Positions 8,521 through 20,831 of a stretch of 50,926 nt of DNA are shown here, piece by piece (the stretch's first letter is position 1; each line of letters opens with the position of its first letter). This DNA comes from Gammaproteobacteria bacterium. GTDB lineage: Bacteria; Pseudomonadota; Gammaproteobacteria; Pseudomonadales; Azotimanducaceae. The DNA lies in assembly GCA_030123805.1 (NCBI GenBank), contig JASJXV010000007.1, positions 1 through 50,926 of the forward strand, written 5' to 3'. A program made the position numbers and the translations under genes. Below the pieces are notes generated by a model that made no database searches, was not told the origin of the DNA, and was given only the letters and a program-made list of their open reading frames with translations.

Positions 8521-9239
8521 AAACTTGTATCCTGACGGGACAAATAGTATTCAGCCAGATTCAGATCACCCGGATAGGTGATCTTGATATTATCGATACT
8601 CCCTTCCACCAGTTGGGGAGAGTAGCCCATGGCCTCAATGGCTGATGATTCATCCGTAATCGGCACGCCCTTTTCAATTGCGCTTTTCAATGCCTTTGAT
8701 AACATTCCCAAGCGAAACATCTGCGGTGTTAATGCCCGCCAAAGTCCAGTTCGATCAATCGATTTTTTAACGTGGGGAGCCTTGTCATTCGACTCTTTCT
8801 TAATCGTATCGGTAATTCTGGCCGCCAGCAAACCACCCACTTCATGTTCTCGCAACGATTCCCTCAGCTTGATCACATCAGCGACGCTGACACAGGGTCT
8901 TACGGCATCATGCACCATCACCCAGTCGTCTTCAGAACAGGTTTCCAACAATTTTATAACACCGCTGAGCACCGATGATTCTCTGGTTTCACCGCCCTCC
9001 ACAAATATCAAATTCTTGTGCCTGGCGATAGCTAGCTCAGACCAGCGATCATCATCACGAGACACTGCAACAGCAATAGTCTGCATTCCGCTTTCCAATA
9101 GCCTTTCAATCGTGTGTTCCAGAACGGTTTTTCCGGAAAATAGAAGGTACTGCTTTCTGGTCCTGCCGCCCATGCGATCTCCCTTTCCAGCGGCAGGTAT
9201 TACGGCCAGTTTGCAGGATCTAGTGGTCGATGTGGTCAT
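8517..9239 (-). CDS. ispD: 2-C-methyl-D-erythritol 4-phosphate cytidylyltransferase
   Basis: IspD joins CTP and methylerythritol phosphate in the MEP pathway. The 240-residue protein has the nucleotide-binding N-terminus VIPAAGKGDRMGGRTRKQY at about 13-31, the VMVHDAVRPCV motif near 105 and the C-terminal IKITYPGDL segment. It lies 18 bases behind ftsB and overlaps ispF by 4 bases. Confidence 0.97.
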   Translation of the reverse strand: MTTSTTRSCKLAVIPAAGKGDRMGGRTRKQYLLFSGKTVLEHTIERLLESGMQTIAVAVSRDDDRWSELAIARHKNLIFVEGGETRESSVLSGVIKLLETCSEDDWVMVHDAVRPCVSVADVIKLRESLREHEVGGLLAARITDTIKKESNDKAPHVKKSIDRTGLWRALTPQMFRLGMLSKALKSAIEKGVPITDESSAIEAMGYSPQLVEGSIDNIKITYPGDLNLAEYYLSRQDTSL

Positions 9240-9257
9240 ATTATTTGCCGGGTCTTT

Positions 9258-9554
9258 TTAGTTGCTGTCGCTAGCGGTAGCATGATTGCCTACCAGAAGG
9301 TAGAAAGTCTCTCCCTCTTTGATCATACCCAATTCACTGCGGGCTCGTTCTTCTATTGATTCAAGACCGCTCTTGAGTTCAATAACTTCAGCACGGAGGA
9401 TTTGATTTCTATTCGCTTTGACTGCATTGTCAGTGACTGCTTTGGCTACCCGTTCCTCAAGCGAATTCATTTCAGCAAGGCTGCCTTCGCCAACCCAAAG
9501 TCGGTAATGAAGTCCGGCAATCAATATAAGAAGAACAGTAATAATGACTTTCAT
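9258..9554 (-). CDS. ftsB: Cell division protein FtsB
   Basis: FtsB is a bitopic division protein that works with FtsL and FtsQ to activate septal wall synthesis. The 98 residues comprise one N-terminal membrane helix (about 3-20) and a periplasmic coiled coil (about 27-75). The conserved ERARSELGMIKEGETFY segment follows, which defines the family. It lies between eno and ispD as in Pseudomonas. Confidence 0.95.
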   Translation of the reverse strand: MKVIITVLLILIAGLHYRLWVGEGSLAEMNSLEERVAKAVTDNAVKANRNQILRAEVIELKSGLESIEERARSELGMIKEGETFYLLVGNHATASDSN

Positions 9555-9616
9555 CGCCCCTGATTATTCCTCAACAATAATCGAACACTCGCAACCCGTA
9601 ATTCGCAACTGCCCTA

Positions 9617-10915
<1,299 letters not shown>

Positions 10916-10943
10916 TCATCAAACTATCCGGAGTCTGTCCGAG

Positions 10944-11756
10944 TCAGATTTGTTTAACAATTTGATCGATTTGTATCAATGATCCAAGTAATTCTGCCAT
11001 GCGATCCAATGGCCATGAATTGGGTCCATCACTCAGGGCCTTGTCCGGATCGGGATGCGTTTCCATAAATATGCCATCAATGCCTGCAGCAGTGGCGGCT
11101 CTTGCTAACACTGGCACCATCTCCCTCTGGCCACCGGACGAAGCTCCCTGCCCACCGGGCAACTGGACACTGTGAGTGGCATCGTACACAACCGGACACC
11201 CGGTCTCTTTCAGGACCGGTAGAGATCGCATATCAGACACCAGGTTGTTATAACCAAAACTCACGCCACGCTCACACACCATAATCTGCTCATTACCTGC
11301 ATCACGGGCTTTATCCACAACGTGGATCATGTCCCAGGGTGCAAGGAACTGACCCTTCTTGATATTTACCGGTAATCCTGTTGCGGCTACTTTCTGGATA
11401 AAATTAGTTTGTCGACACAGGAAAGCAGGTGTCTGCAGAACAGAGACCACTGCAGAGACTTCGCCCAGCGGTGTATCTTCGTGCACGTCGGTTAATACCG
11501 GCACACCGATAGTTTCTTTCACCTTCTGCAGGATCCTCAGACCCTCTTCAATGCCGAGGCCACGGTAACTTTTATGTGAAGATCGATTGGCCTTGTCGAA
11601 TGATGATTTGAATACCAGATTAATTTCTAATTCAGCACAGATCTCTTTTAGAGTGCCTGCAGTATCCAGTGCCAGTTGTTCACTTTCAATGACGCACGGA
11701 CCGGCAATCAGGAAGATTGGCTCGCCATTGCCTATTTCAAATCCGCACAGGTTCAT
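10944..11756 (-). CDS. kdsA: 3-deoxy-8-phosphooctulonate synthase (KDO-8-P synthase)
   Basis: KdsA condenses phosphoenolpyruvate with arabinose 5-phosphate to make KDO-8-P for the LPS inner core. The 270-residue protein has the family blocks [51 protein letters not shown] and [11 protein letters not shown]. It follows pyrG by 27 bases and precedes eno, whose substrate phosphoenolpyruvate it uses. Confidence 0.98.
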   Translation of the reverse strand: MNLCGFEIGNGEPIFLIAGPCVIESEQLALDTAGTLKEICAELEINLVFKSSFDKANRSSHKSYRGLGIEEGLRILQKVKETIGVPVLTDVHEDTPLGEVSAVVSVLQTPAFLCRQTNFIQKVAATGLPVNIKKGQFLAPWDMIHVVDKARDAGNEQIMVCERGVSFGYNNLVSDMRSLPVLKETGCPVVYDATHSVQLPGGQGASSGGQREMVPVLARAATAAGIDGIFMETHPDPDKALSDGPNSWPLDRMAELLGSLIQIDQIVKQI

Positions 11757-11783
11757 ATGCTATTGTCTCCGATGAATCCGCTG

Positions 11784-13415
<1,632 letters not shown>

Positions 13416-13563
13416 TTAGGACCCATCTTTAAAGAAAAATAGTAACTCTAGCGAGTCAACAAGATGGGTTTATAGAGTAACAGAAAGGTCAGATTGTCAC
13501 AATCAAAGAGTTATTTAATAGCTGCATTTACACAGCCAGGCTGAACTTTATTCCTGTAAAAAT

Positions 13564-14880
13564 TCAGGAACAATCGGTAATCTTCTCCCATGTGATTTCC
13601 CAGCCCTCCGTACCCTCCTGTGCCACGTGGCCTTCGCAGACGAACAGACCAGCCGCAGCCACCATTTCTTCACCTCTGTATATCAAGGGGGTCCGGTCCC
13701 GCAACCAGGGGGGGATCGCCAGTTCCTGAAAAATCTTCTTCAGTGGATGCGATCCTACCCTTCCCTGCGGCTGGCATCGCTCACCACCGATGCGAAACCT
13801 GATCGAGAACGGCTTGCCATCATCAATCAATCCGCCATTCTTAACGCGTTGTGCCGCCAACAATCTCCCACCCACCAGTCGGGATTCATCGCCCTGCCAT
13901 ATGAACGGTGTCTCCAATTCTGTGAGCGGTGCCATCAGATATGCTTTTTGTTTGAATGCTCTGATTTCAACACCTGGCCAGCTAATGAACTGTATCGCAT
14001 CCGATCGCTGCACATTCAATTGATGCACAAGCTCCAGCAGCTGGGTCTGTGTCGGCACGGGCAGACCTGAGTTGTCAATCCAGTGCAATACTGCATTTCT
14101 CTGTCTGGCACCGCCCAATCTGTGAAATTCGGTCAGGTCGATAGGATCATCGATGTTTCGATGCAACCGATCCAAATCCAGTTCTGCCAGTTCGCGCAAT
14201 AGTTGGAAGTCCGTACCAGCTAATTCAGCAAATCGGCTGATTGTTTTCTTATACGCAGGCCAGCGAGTTCTGATTATCGGCACAATTTCATGACGAATAT
14301 AATTCCGGTCAATATCCAGATCAAGATTGCTTTCATCGTCAATCCAGGTCAGTTTCTCTGACTCAGCATAGGCTTTTAGATCCTGTCTGCTAACACTCAG
14401 CACCGGGCGAATCAGGCTTGATTGGCCAATTGTTCTCTCAATCGGCATACCTGCCATCCCCTTGAGACCACTGCCTCTGAACAATCTGTATAGAATTGTC
14501 TCAATCTGATCGTCCAGATGATGCGCCAACAGCAACGTATCAGTGGCATTCAAGAATTTTTCAAAGGCATCATATCGAGCCGATCTGGCATCTCCTTCGC
14601 GGCCGTTCCCGGTTCCACTTACTTCGATCCTGATGCAGTTAAAATCAGCACCGAGTTCCTCACAGATGGACTGGCAGTGCTGTGCCCATTTATCGGCATT
14701 GCGGCTTAATCCATGATGAACGTGCAACCCAAGGATCTGCGCATCAACCCGTCGTTTCTGTTTGCACTTTATCAGGGCATGCAGTAACACATGTGAGTCC
14801 AGCCCGCCGCTGTATCCAACTACAAATCGTCCTTTGGGTCCTTCTCTGAAAAGATATTCGAGTTGCGAATAATCAAACAT
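13564..14880 (-). CDS. tilS: tRNA(Ile)-lysidine synthase
   Basis: TilS ligates lysine to C34 of the CAU-anticodon tRNA-Ile, so that it reads AUA. The PP-loop motif VGYSGGLDSHVLLHAL, the HHLDDQIETILYRLFRGSGLKGMAGM segment and the C-terminal TilS domain (RCQPQGRVGSHPLKKIFQELAIPPW region) are present. Methionines at 14946, 14910, 14898 and 14880 are possible starts. I prefer 14880, which has GGGAG 9 bases upstream and gives the usual spacing to the PP-loop. The frame opens inside the end of dnaE. accA, often found between dnaE and tilS, is absent. Confidence 0.93.
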   Translation of the reverse strand: MFDYSQLEYLFREGPKGRFVVGYSGGLDSHVLLHALIKCKQKRRVDAQILGLHVHHGLSRNADKWAQHCQSICEELGADFNCIRIEVSGTGNGREGDARSARYDAFEKFLNATDTLLLAHHLDDQIETILYRLFRGSGLKGMAGMPIERTIGQSSLIRPVLSVSRQDLKAYAESEKLTWIDDESNLDLDIDRNYIRHEIVPIIRTRWPAYKKTISRFAELAGTDFQLLRELAELDLDRLHRNIDDPIDLTEFHRLGGARQRNAVLHWIDNSGLPVPTQTQLLELVHQLNVQRSDAIQFISWPGVEIRAFKQKAYLMAPLTELETPFIWQGDESRLVGGRLLAAQRVKNGGLIDDGKPFSIRFRIGGERCQPQGRVGSHPLKKIFQELAIPPWLRDRTPLIYRGEEMVAAAGLFVCEGHVAQEGTEGWEITWEKITDCS

Positions 14881-14914
14881 CCGATGTGGCTCCCGCATAT
14901 CCTCAGCCATCCAA

Positions 14915-17900
14915 TCAGTAATCCAGCACCACGTACTCGGCGCCATAATGGTCCTGCAACTTCTCGATTAAATCATCGTGCGGTCTGACGCGCCATGCAT
15001 CCCCTAACATCAACCTGACACTGGCATCCACACAGCTATAGTCAATTGATACAGGACATCCCTCAGTGCCTCTATAGGGTTCCAAAAGACGGGCAAGTTT
15101 GGCCGTAAAATCAGTCTCGAGCTTGCAACTGTGCAAAGTTACCCGTAACCGTTTTGCAAATTTTTCCCTGGCCTGAACCAGATTCCACACATCCGTGGCA
15201 CGCATACGCATGCCTCCGGAAAAGTCGTCGACACTGACACTCCCCCTGATTACAAGGATCGTATCTTTCTGCAGTTTGTCTCTGTTCTCTTCAAATACAC
15301 TGCCTGTTACGGACAATTCAATTCGGCCGCTCTTATCATCCAGCGTTACAAACGCGATTGTGTCACCACGCTTGCTCTTCATGGTACGCAAACCAATCAC
15401 CAGCCCTGCGATCGTAAGCGCGTCCCTTGACGGCTTCAGGTCTTTAATTTTATATCGCGCCAGATGCTTTAGTTCTTTCTGATAGATCTCGATAGGATGA
15501 CCTGTTAGATACAATCCCAGAGTTTCTTTTTCTCTTCGCAGCCTGTCCTTGAGGCTCCAGCTTCGCAATACAGCGGTGTGGTTATAATTGTCACGATTAT
15601 TTTTAAAGCTTACATCGCCAAACAGATCGACATGACCACTGCTCTGATTCCTGGCTTTTTGCTCAGCCATTTTAATTGCATCTTCCTGATTCACAGCCAA
15701 CAGAGCGCGTTTCCAATTGAGTGCTTGCTGGTAAACATGATCCTGCTTCGATGCTGCCAGGGTATCCGAGTATTGCTCTTTGGCGAACTCTTTATTGAGA
15801 ACAGTATCCGGTACCAGGTAGTCCACTGCGCCACTACCAATTAGTGCATCCAACACCCGTTTATTGAGTTTCCTCGGCTCAACCCTTTCACATAAGTCAA
15901 ACAAGTCCGTGAACAGATCCCCCGTGGATCTGGCTTGTACAATACTCTCGATGGGCCCTTCTCCTAATCCTTTTATCGCACCCAACCCATAGATTATTTT
16001 GCCTTTACCATCCGCAACAAACCGGAACTGCCCGCGATTGATATCAGGTGGCACAATCTCCAATCCCATCTGCCGACACTCTTCAATGTTCGTGACCACC
16101 TTCTCCGTCGCCTGCATATCCGCTGACAATACGGCTGCCATGAAATCATCTGGATAATGAACCTTTAGCCAGGCTGTCTGATAAGCTATAAGTGCATATG
16201 CCACGGAATGAGATTTGTTGAAGCCGTATCCCGCAAACTTTTCCATCAAGTCAAAAATGTGGCTGGCCTGCGCTTGTGGAATGCCTTTTTTAGTTGTGCC
16301 CTTTAGAAATGTCTCTCTTTGCTGTGCCATTTCCTCAACGTTTTTTGTGCCCATTGCCCGACGCAGTATGTCTGCCTGGGCTATCGAGTAATCAGCAAGA
16401 ACCTGAGCAATCTGCATTACCTGTTCCTGATACAGCATTACGCCATAGGTATTTTTTAGTACAGGTTCCAGATCCGGATGAAGATAATCCACCTCTTCAC
16501 GACCATGTTTTCTATTAATGAAGTCATCCGCCATCAGCATTGGACCCGGTCTGAACAATGCTACCAGGGCGACGATATCTTCAAAGGTATCGGGCAGTAA
16601 TTTCTTAATGAGATCTTTCATGCCCCGGGATTCAAGCTGAAACACAGCGGTTGTCTTCGACTGTTTCAGCATGCTGAAAACGGCAGGATCTTCCAGTGAG
16701 ATCCGTTGAATATCGACTCGCTCACCGCCTTCCTGCTCTAGTCGCCGATTTATGCTCTTTATCGCCCAGTCGATTATCGTCAGCGTTCTGAGGCCCAAGA
16801 AGTCAAATTTAACGAGCCCAGCCAGCTCAACGTCATATTTGTCAAACTGGGTCATCAACCCCGTACCCCCTTCGTCACAATAAATGGGCGAGAAATCGGT
16901 CAACCGGGTCGGTGCGATCACTACGCCACCGGCATGCCTACCGACATTTCTGACCAGGCCTTCCAGCTTGAAGGCCATTTCCATGATCTCCTGGACTTCC
17001 TCATTTTGGTCAACAAACTCCTTTAGCAAAGGTTCCTCTGCCAATGCTTTTTTCAGTGTCATACCTGGATCAAAGGGTATCAACTTGGACAACTTGTCTG
17101 CTAACCCATAGGGTTTCCCCTGCACTCGAGCCACATCTCTTACTACAGCCTTGGCAGCCATCGTGCCGAAGGTGATAATCTGAGATACCGCCATGCGGCC
17201 ATATCTTTCAGATACATGTTGAATGACTCGATCACGGCCTTCCATGCAAAAATCCACATCGAAATCAGGCATGGAAACCCGTTCCGGATTAAGGAAGCGT
17301 TCAAACAACAAATCATACTGTAGAGGATCCAGATCTGTTATTTGCAATGCATATGCAACCAGGGAGCCAGACCCTGAACCCCGTCCGGGTCCAACAGGGA
17401 TATTGTTCTGTTTAGCCCACTGAATGAATTCCATCACTATAAGAAAGTAGCCGGGGAAACCCATCTGGTTGATAACGCCCAACTCAAAACCGAGTCGTTC
17501 GTCATAGGGTTTTCTTTTTTCCTGGAAGTCCTCTGCCTCCCGGTCCAGCAGATCGCTTAGCCGTTTCTCCAGACCTTCTCGAGACACTTTTTCAAAAAAT
17601 GCCTCTGTAGTCATGCCTTCAGGAACAGGATATTCGGGCAGGTAGTTATGTCCAAGATCAATGGTGACGCTACATCGACGTGCAATCTGCACACTATTCT
17701 CAATGGCTTCCGGAATGTCAGAAAACAGTTCGCACATCTCCTCGGTGGATTTGAGGTATTGCTGGTCACTGAATCTCCTCTCCCTCCGAGGATCATCAAG
17801 GGTTCGGCCATCGTGGATACAAACTCTTACCTCATGGGCTTCATACTCATCCTGAGTGAGAAAACGAACGTCGTTAGTCGCTACCACAGGGCAAGATTGT

Positions 17901-18475
17901 CTCTGTGCCAATGCCACTGCCAGATGGACATACTTATCTTCATCCGCACGACTGGTACGATGTAATTCCAGATAAAATCTATCCGGAAACATACTCATCC
18001 ATCGGGTCAGTCTTTCCTCTGCGACAGCGATCCGGCCACTGACCAGCGCACGCCCGATATCGCCAGCCTTCGCTGCCGATAGTGCAATTAGCCCTTCAGC
18101 TTTCTCCTTAATCCATTCATGATCGACCAGAGCACGACCGAGTCGCTGTCCTTCCAAATAACCACGAGAGAGCAACTCGGATATATGCCTGTAGCCGACA
18201 TCGTTCTGTGCAAGCAGAACAATTAATGATGGATCATCTTCAGTATTCTCAGGTGCCACCCAAAAATCACTAGCGACTATTGGCTTAATCCCGTGCTGCA
18301 TCGCAGCGGTGTAAAACTTGAGCAAGCCGAACAAATTTGCTTGATCACTTATTGCAACAGCAGGCATGCCTTTCGACACAACATCAGAGATCAGCGGTTT
18401 AATTCTGACTGTGCCGTCCACCATGGAATACTCAGAGTGAATACGCAGATGAACGAATTGTTGATCCATTGCCAT
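14915..18475 (-). CDS. dnaE: DNA polymerase III subunit alpha
   Basis: DnaE is the catalytic subunit of the replicative polymerase. It has an N-terminal PHP domain (FVHLRIHSEYSMVDG), the polymerase core with the catalytic PDFDVDFCMEGRDRVI motif, the GPGRGSGSGSLVAYAL segment, a helix-hairpin-helix region and the OB-fold (IAGLVIGLRTMKSKRGDTIAFVTLDD). The frame is open upstream to 18610, but family alignment places the start at ATG 18475 or 18469, giving about 1186 residues. No good Shine-Dalgarno precedes either. A strong hairpin lies 53 bases upstream. Confidence 0.97.
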   Translation of the reverse strand: MAMDQQFVHLRIHSEYSMVDGTVRIKPLISDVVSKGMPAVAISDQANLFGLLKFYTAAMQHGIKPIVASDFWVAPENTEDDPSLIVLLAQNDVGYRHISELLSRGYLEGQRLGRALVDHEWIKEKAEGLIALSAAKAGDIGRALVSGRIAVAEERLTRWMSMFPDRFYLELHRTSRADEDKYVHLAVALAQRQSCPVVATNDVRFLTQDEYEAHEVRVCIHDGRTLDDPRRERRFSDQQYLKSTEEMCELFSDIPEAIENSVQIARRCSVTIDLGHNYLPEYPVPEGMTTEAFFEKVSREGLEKRLSDLLDREAEDFQEKRKPYDERLGFELGVINQMGFPGYFLIVMEFIQWAKQNNIPVGPGRGSGSGSLVAYALQITDLDPLQYDLLFERFLNPERVSMPDFDVDFCMEGRDRVIQHVSERYGRMAVSQIITFGTMAAKAVVRDVARVQGKPYGLADKLSKLIPFDPGMTLKKALAEEPLLKEFVDQNEEVQEIMEMAFKLEGLVRNVGRHAGGVVIAPTRLTDFSPIYCDEGGTGLMTQFDKYDVELAGLVKFDFLGLRTLTIIDWAIKSINRRLEQEGGERVDIQRISLEDPAVFSMLKQSKTTAVFQLESRGMKDLIKKLLPDTFEDIVALVALFRPGPMLMADDFINRKHGREEVDYLHPDLEPVLKNTYGVMLYQEQVMQIAQVLADYSIAQADILRRAMGTKNVEEMAQQRETFLKGTTKKGIPQAQASHIFDLMEKFAGYGFNKSHSVAYALIAYQTAWLKVHYPDDFMAAVLSADMQATEKVVTNIEECRQMGLEIVPPDINRGQFRFVADGKGKIIYGLGAIKGLGEGPIESIVQARSTGDLFTDLFDLCERVEPRKLNKRVLDALIGSGAVDYLVPDTVLNKEFAKEQYSDTLAASKQDHVYQQALNWKRALLAVNQEDAIKMAEQKARNQSSGHVDLFGDVSFKNNRDNYNHTAVLRSWSLKDRLRREKETLGLYLTGHPIEIYQKELKHLARYKIKDLKPSRDALTIAGLVIGLRTMKSKRGDTIAFVTLDDKSGRIELSVTGSVFEENRDKLQKDTILVIRGSVSVDDFSGGMRMRATDVWNLVQAREKFAKRLRVTLHSCKLETDFTAKLARLLEPYRGTEGCPVSIDYSCVDASVRLMLGDAWRVRPHDDLIEKLQDHYGAEYVVLDY

Positions 18476-18527
18476 TAAGATTAGGGAGGATTTGGTAATT
18501 GAAAGATGTTTAGGCTTCCAGGACGAT

Positions 18528-18559
18528 ACCAGGAGGCTGTCCGAGAACAGACTCCTGGT
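18528..18559. repeat. Long hairpin between rnhB and dnaE
   Basis: ACCAGGAG (18528-18535) pairs with CTCCTGGT (18552-18559). After one mismatch, CTGT pairs with ACAG around a 6-base loop. The stem is in the 176-base rnhB-dnaE space, about 50 bases ahead of the dnaE start. Neither strand has a T-run directly behind it, so it is more likely an mRNA structure or repeat than a terminator. Confidence 0.65.
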
Positions 18560-18651
18560 CAAATTTACGTTCAGTGAATTAAACGAGGATCGAGTTACGA
18601 TAGCAAGCACTTACGGACTTCAAAATTGTCCGACACGTAAAATGTCGCGGA

Positions 18652-19227
18652 TCACGAGACCAATCTATCCCGGACAGGCGCAAATGATTTTCGGTGAATC
18701 TCACAGGGTCCCAGTTCATCTAATGCCTGCAGATGCATCCTGGTCGGGTAGCCCTTATGTCTTGCCAGGCCGTAGCCTGGATACTGTTGATCAAGTTGTT
18801 TCATCTCTCTGTCACGAGACACCTTGGCTATAATCGAAGCCGCCATAATGACGTCCAGCTTGTCATCGCCTTTGACAAGCCAGTCTGACTCACAGCCAAA
18901 ATCCGGGGTTCGATTACCATCCACCATTACGTAATCGGGTTTCACGGGTAGATTATCCACTGCCCTGACCATGGCCAACAAACTGGCTTGCAGTATATTA
19001 ATCTCATCAATCTCATTTACTTCCGCTCTGCCCAGAGCCCAGCAAAGCGCCTTGCATTTAATTTCTGCATCCAGTTCCTCTCTACGTCGAGCAGAGAGTT
19101 TCTTGGAATCCCGAAGACCGTCAACAGACACAAATGGATCGAGTATTACCGCGGCAGCGACTACCGCTCCGGCTAACGGACCACGGCCGACCTCATCTAC
19201 TCCGGCAAAATACTCTCGTGCATACAT
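18652..19227 (-). CDS. rnhB: Ribonuclease HII
   Basis: RNase HII cuts at ribonucleotides in DNA and starts ribonucleotide excision repair. The 191-residue protein has the catalytic [21 protein letters not shown] motif (Asp11, Glu12), the [13 protein letters not shown] segment, the Asp in [11 protein letters not shown] and the Asp in [20 protein letters not shown] precedes the ATG at good spacing. It follows lpxB by 13 bases. The lpxB-rnhB-dnaE order is the standard one. Confidence 0.98.
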   Translation of the reverse strand: MYAREYFAGVDEVGRGPLAGAVVAAAVILDPFVSVDGLRDSKKLSARRREELDAEIKCKALCWALGRAEVNEIDEINILQASLLAMVRAVDNLPVKPDYVMVDGNRTPDFGCESDWLVKGDDKLDVIMAASIIAKVSRDREMKQLDQQYPGYGLARHKGYPTRMHLQALDELGPCEIHRKSFAPVRDRLVS

Positions 19228-19240
19228 AAAATAATTCCTT

Positions 19241-20377
19241 CTAAACCATCGTCAGCACTGCCTCTGCCGCCCTGGCTGCAGAATCCTGGCGTAATCGCAG
19301 ATGAATCTCTCGAAAAGCTGCCAACAATTCCGTCTGTTGCGTTGCCTGCAATCTCTCTAACAACGCGTTCGATAATCTCTCTGGTGTGGCCTGATCCTGA
19401 ATAAATTCAGGCACCAGTTCCTTATCTGCAAGTATGTTGGGCAAAGCAAAATACCTGTTCCGGGTCATTCTCGATACGATTGCATAGGTCAATTTGCCCA
19501 ACCGGTATGACATCACCATGGGGCGTTTAAGCAGCAATGCCTCCAGGGTGGCGGTACCGGAATTCACTAAAACCACATCGGCACAAGCCATGGCAGCCTG
19601 AGCGTTGCCTTGCAAAACCCGGATCGGCAGGTGGGGTGCTTGCTGGCGCACTAACGCCTCGATCTGTTGCTGGCGCGAAGGGTTTGCACTCGGAATCACA
19701 AATTTCAACTCAGGAATTTTTTGATAACACAGATCCGCGGCATGAAGAAAATCGGGACCAGATAGTTTTACTTCACTGCCACGGCTGCCGGGTAAGATGG
19801 CTACAATTTTGTCATTGTGTTGATAGCCCAACTGTGCCCTGGCTTTACTCACGTCAGTTTCAAAAGGGATTGCGTCCGCCAGAGGATGGCCTACAAAATT
19901 CGCTTTGATGTTATTTTTTCTATATATATCAATCTCGAATGGATAAAGCGTCAGCATCATATCAACGGCTTTTGCGATTTTTTTTATTCTGCGCTGGCGC
20001 CATGCCCATATTGTTGGACTTACGTAATGAACCGTCGGGATACCGGCTTTATGCAGCGTCTGCTCAAGCAATAAATTGAAAAAATTGAAATCGATTCCGA
20101 TAAATACCGCCGGTGGATCGGCCAGAAAGTGCCTGCGAAGTGTGAGGAAAATTTTGATTAATTCCGGTAAACGTTTAACAGGATCGACGAAGCCATTAAC
20201 CGAAAGACGTTCCATGTCAAACAGAGAATTGAATCCCTCGGTCAGCATGCCCGGCCCACCAATGCCTGAAAACGCGGCGTCCGGACGACGCTGTTTGATT
20301 TCCCTGATCAGTGGTGCAGCCAGATTATCACCGGAAATTTCTCCTGCCACCATACCGATAGTCAGGCAAGCATCCAT
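19241..20377 (-). CDS. lpxB: Lipid-A-disaccharide synthase
   Basis: LpxB, a GT-B fold glycosyltransferase of family 19 at the inner membrane, couples UDP-diacylglucosamine and lipid X into the lipid A disaccharide. The 378-residue protein shows [20 protein letters not shown] at the start, the GIGGPGM segment, [17 protein letters not shown] and the late [20 protein letters not shown] donor-binding region. GAGGA lies about 10 bases before the ATG. It starts only 13 bases behind fabZ; lpxA is missing from its usual place here. Confidence 0.97.
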   Translation of the reverse strand: MDACLTIGMVAGEISGDNLAAPLIREIKQRRPDAAFSGIGGPGMLTEGFNSLFDMERLSVNGFVDPVKRLPELIKIFLTLRRHFLADPPAVFIGIDFNFFNLLLEQTLHKAGIPTVHYVSPTIWAWRQRRIKKIAKAVDMMLTLYPFEIDIYRKNNIKANFVGHPLADAIPFETDVSKARAQLGYQHNDKIVAILPGSRGSEVKLSGPDFLHAADLCYQKIPELKFVIPSANPSRQQQIEALVRQQAPHLPIRVLQGNAQAAMACADVVLVNSGTATLEALLLKRPMVMSYRLGKLTYAIVSRMTRNRYFALPNILADKELVPEFIQDQATPERLSNALLERLQATQQTELLAAFREIHLRLRQDSAARAAEAVLTMV

Positions 20378-20390
20378 GATAAACGTATCC

Positions 20391-20831
20391 TCAGGTTACT
20401 TTTTGTTCTGCGCAGGTTAGCAGACTCTCACAGACACACTGACCGTCGACCAGTGCTCGTCCGACCGCTTTCATCCAATGGTTTCTGAGTCTTGTGATTT
20501 CCACTTCCAGAATAAGCTGATCACCCGGAACCACAGAGCGTTTGAATTTTGTTTTGTCCGTACCGGCCAGAAAATAAACATAGCCATCGCTCAAGGTTCT
20601 ATTGCGACTCTTGAACGCCAGAATTCCGGCCGCCTGTGCCATCGCTTCAACTATCAGCACCCCGGGGAAAACCGGGGAAGCCGGAAAATGACCGTTAAAT
20701 ATCTGCTCATTGTAGGTTACATTTTTAAGTGCAATGATGGATTTGTCTGCTTTTAACTCCAAAACCCTGTCAATCATCAGAAAAGGGTATCGATGCGGCA
20801 AATACTTCTGAATTTCTGTTACATCCATCAT
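20391..20831 (-). CDS. fabZ: 3-hydroxyacyl-[ACP] dehydratase FabZ
   Basis: FabZ dehydrates 3-hydroxyacyl-ACP in fatty acid synthesis and competes with LpxA/LpxD for hydroxyacyl-ACP. The 146-residue hot-dog protein has LPHRYPFLMIDRV, the catalytic His48 in NGHFPASPVFPGVLIVEAMAQ and Glu62 in the same block. Its ATG overlaps the lpxD stop by 4 bases (ATGA). Confidence 0.98.
   Translation of the reverse strand: MMDVTEIQKYLPHRYPFLMIDRVLELKADKSIIALKNVTYNEQIFNGHFPASPVFPGVLIVEAMAQAAGILAFKSRNRTLSDGYVYFLAGTDKTKFKRSVVPGDQLILEVEITRLRNHWMKAVGRALVDGQCVCESLLTCAEQKVT

Noticed and set aside
18537-18550. SOS box near dnaE
   Set aside because: CTGT and ACAG are separated by 6 bases, not the required 8, and they form the inner part of a hairpin.
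18476-18610. 45-residue N-terminal extension of DnaE
   Set aside because: The family starts just before FVHLRIHSEYS. The upstream codons run through a hairpin and have no family match.
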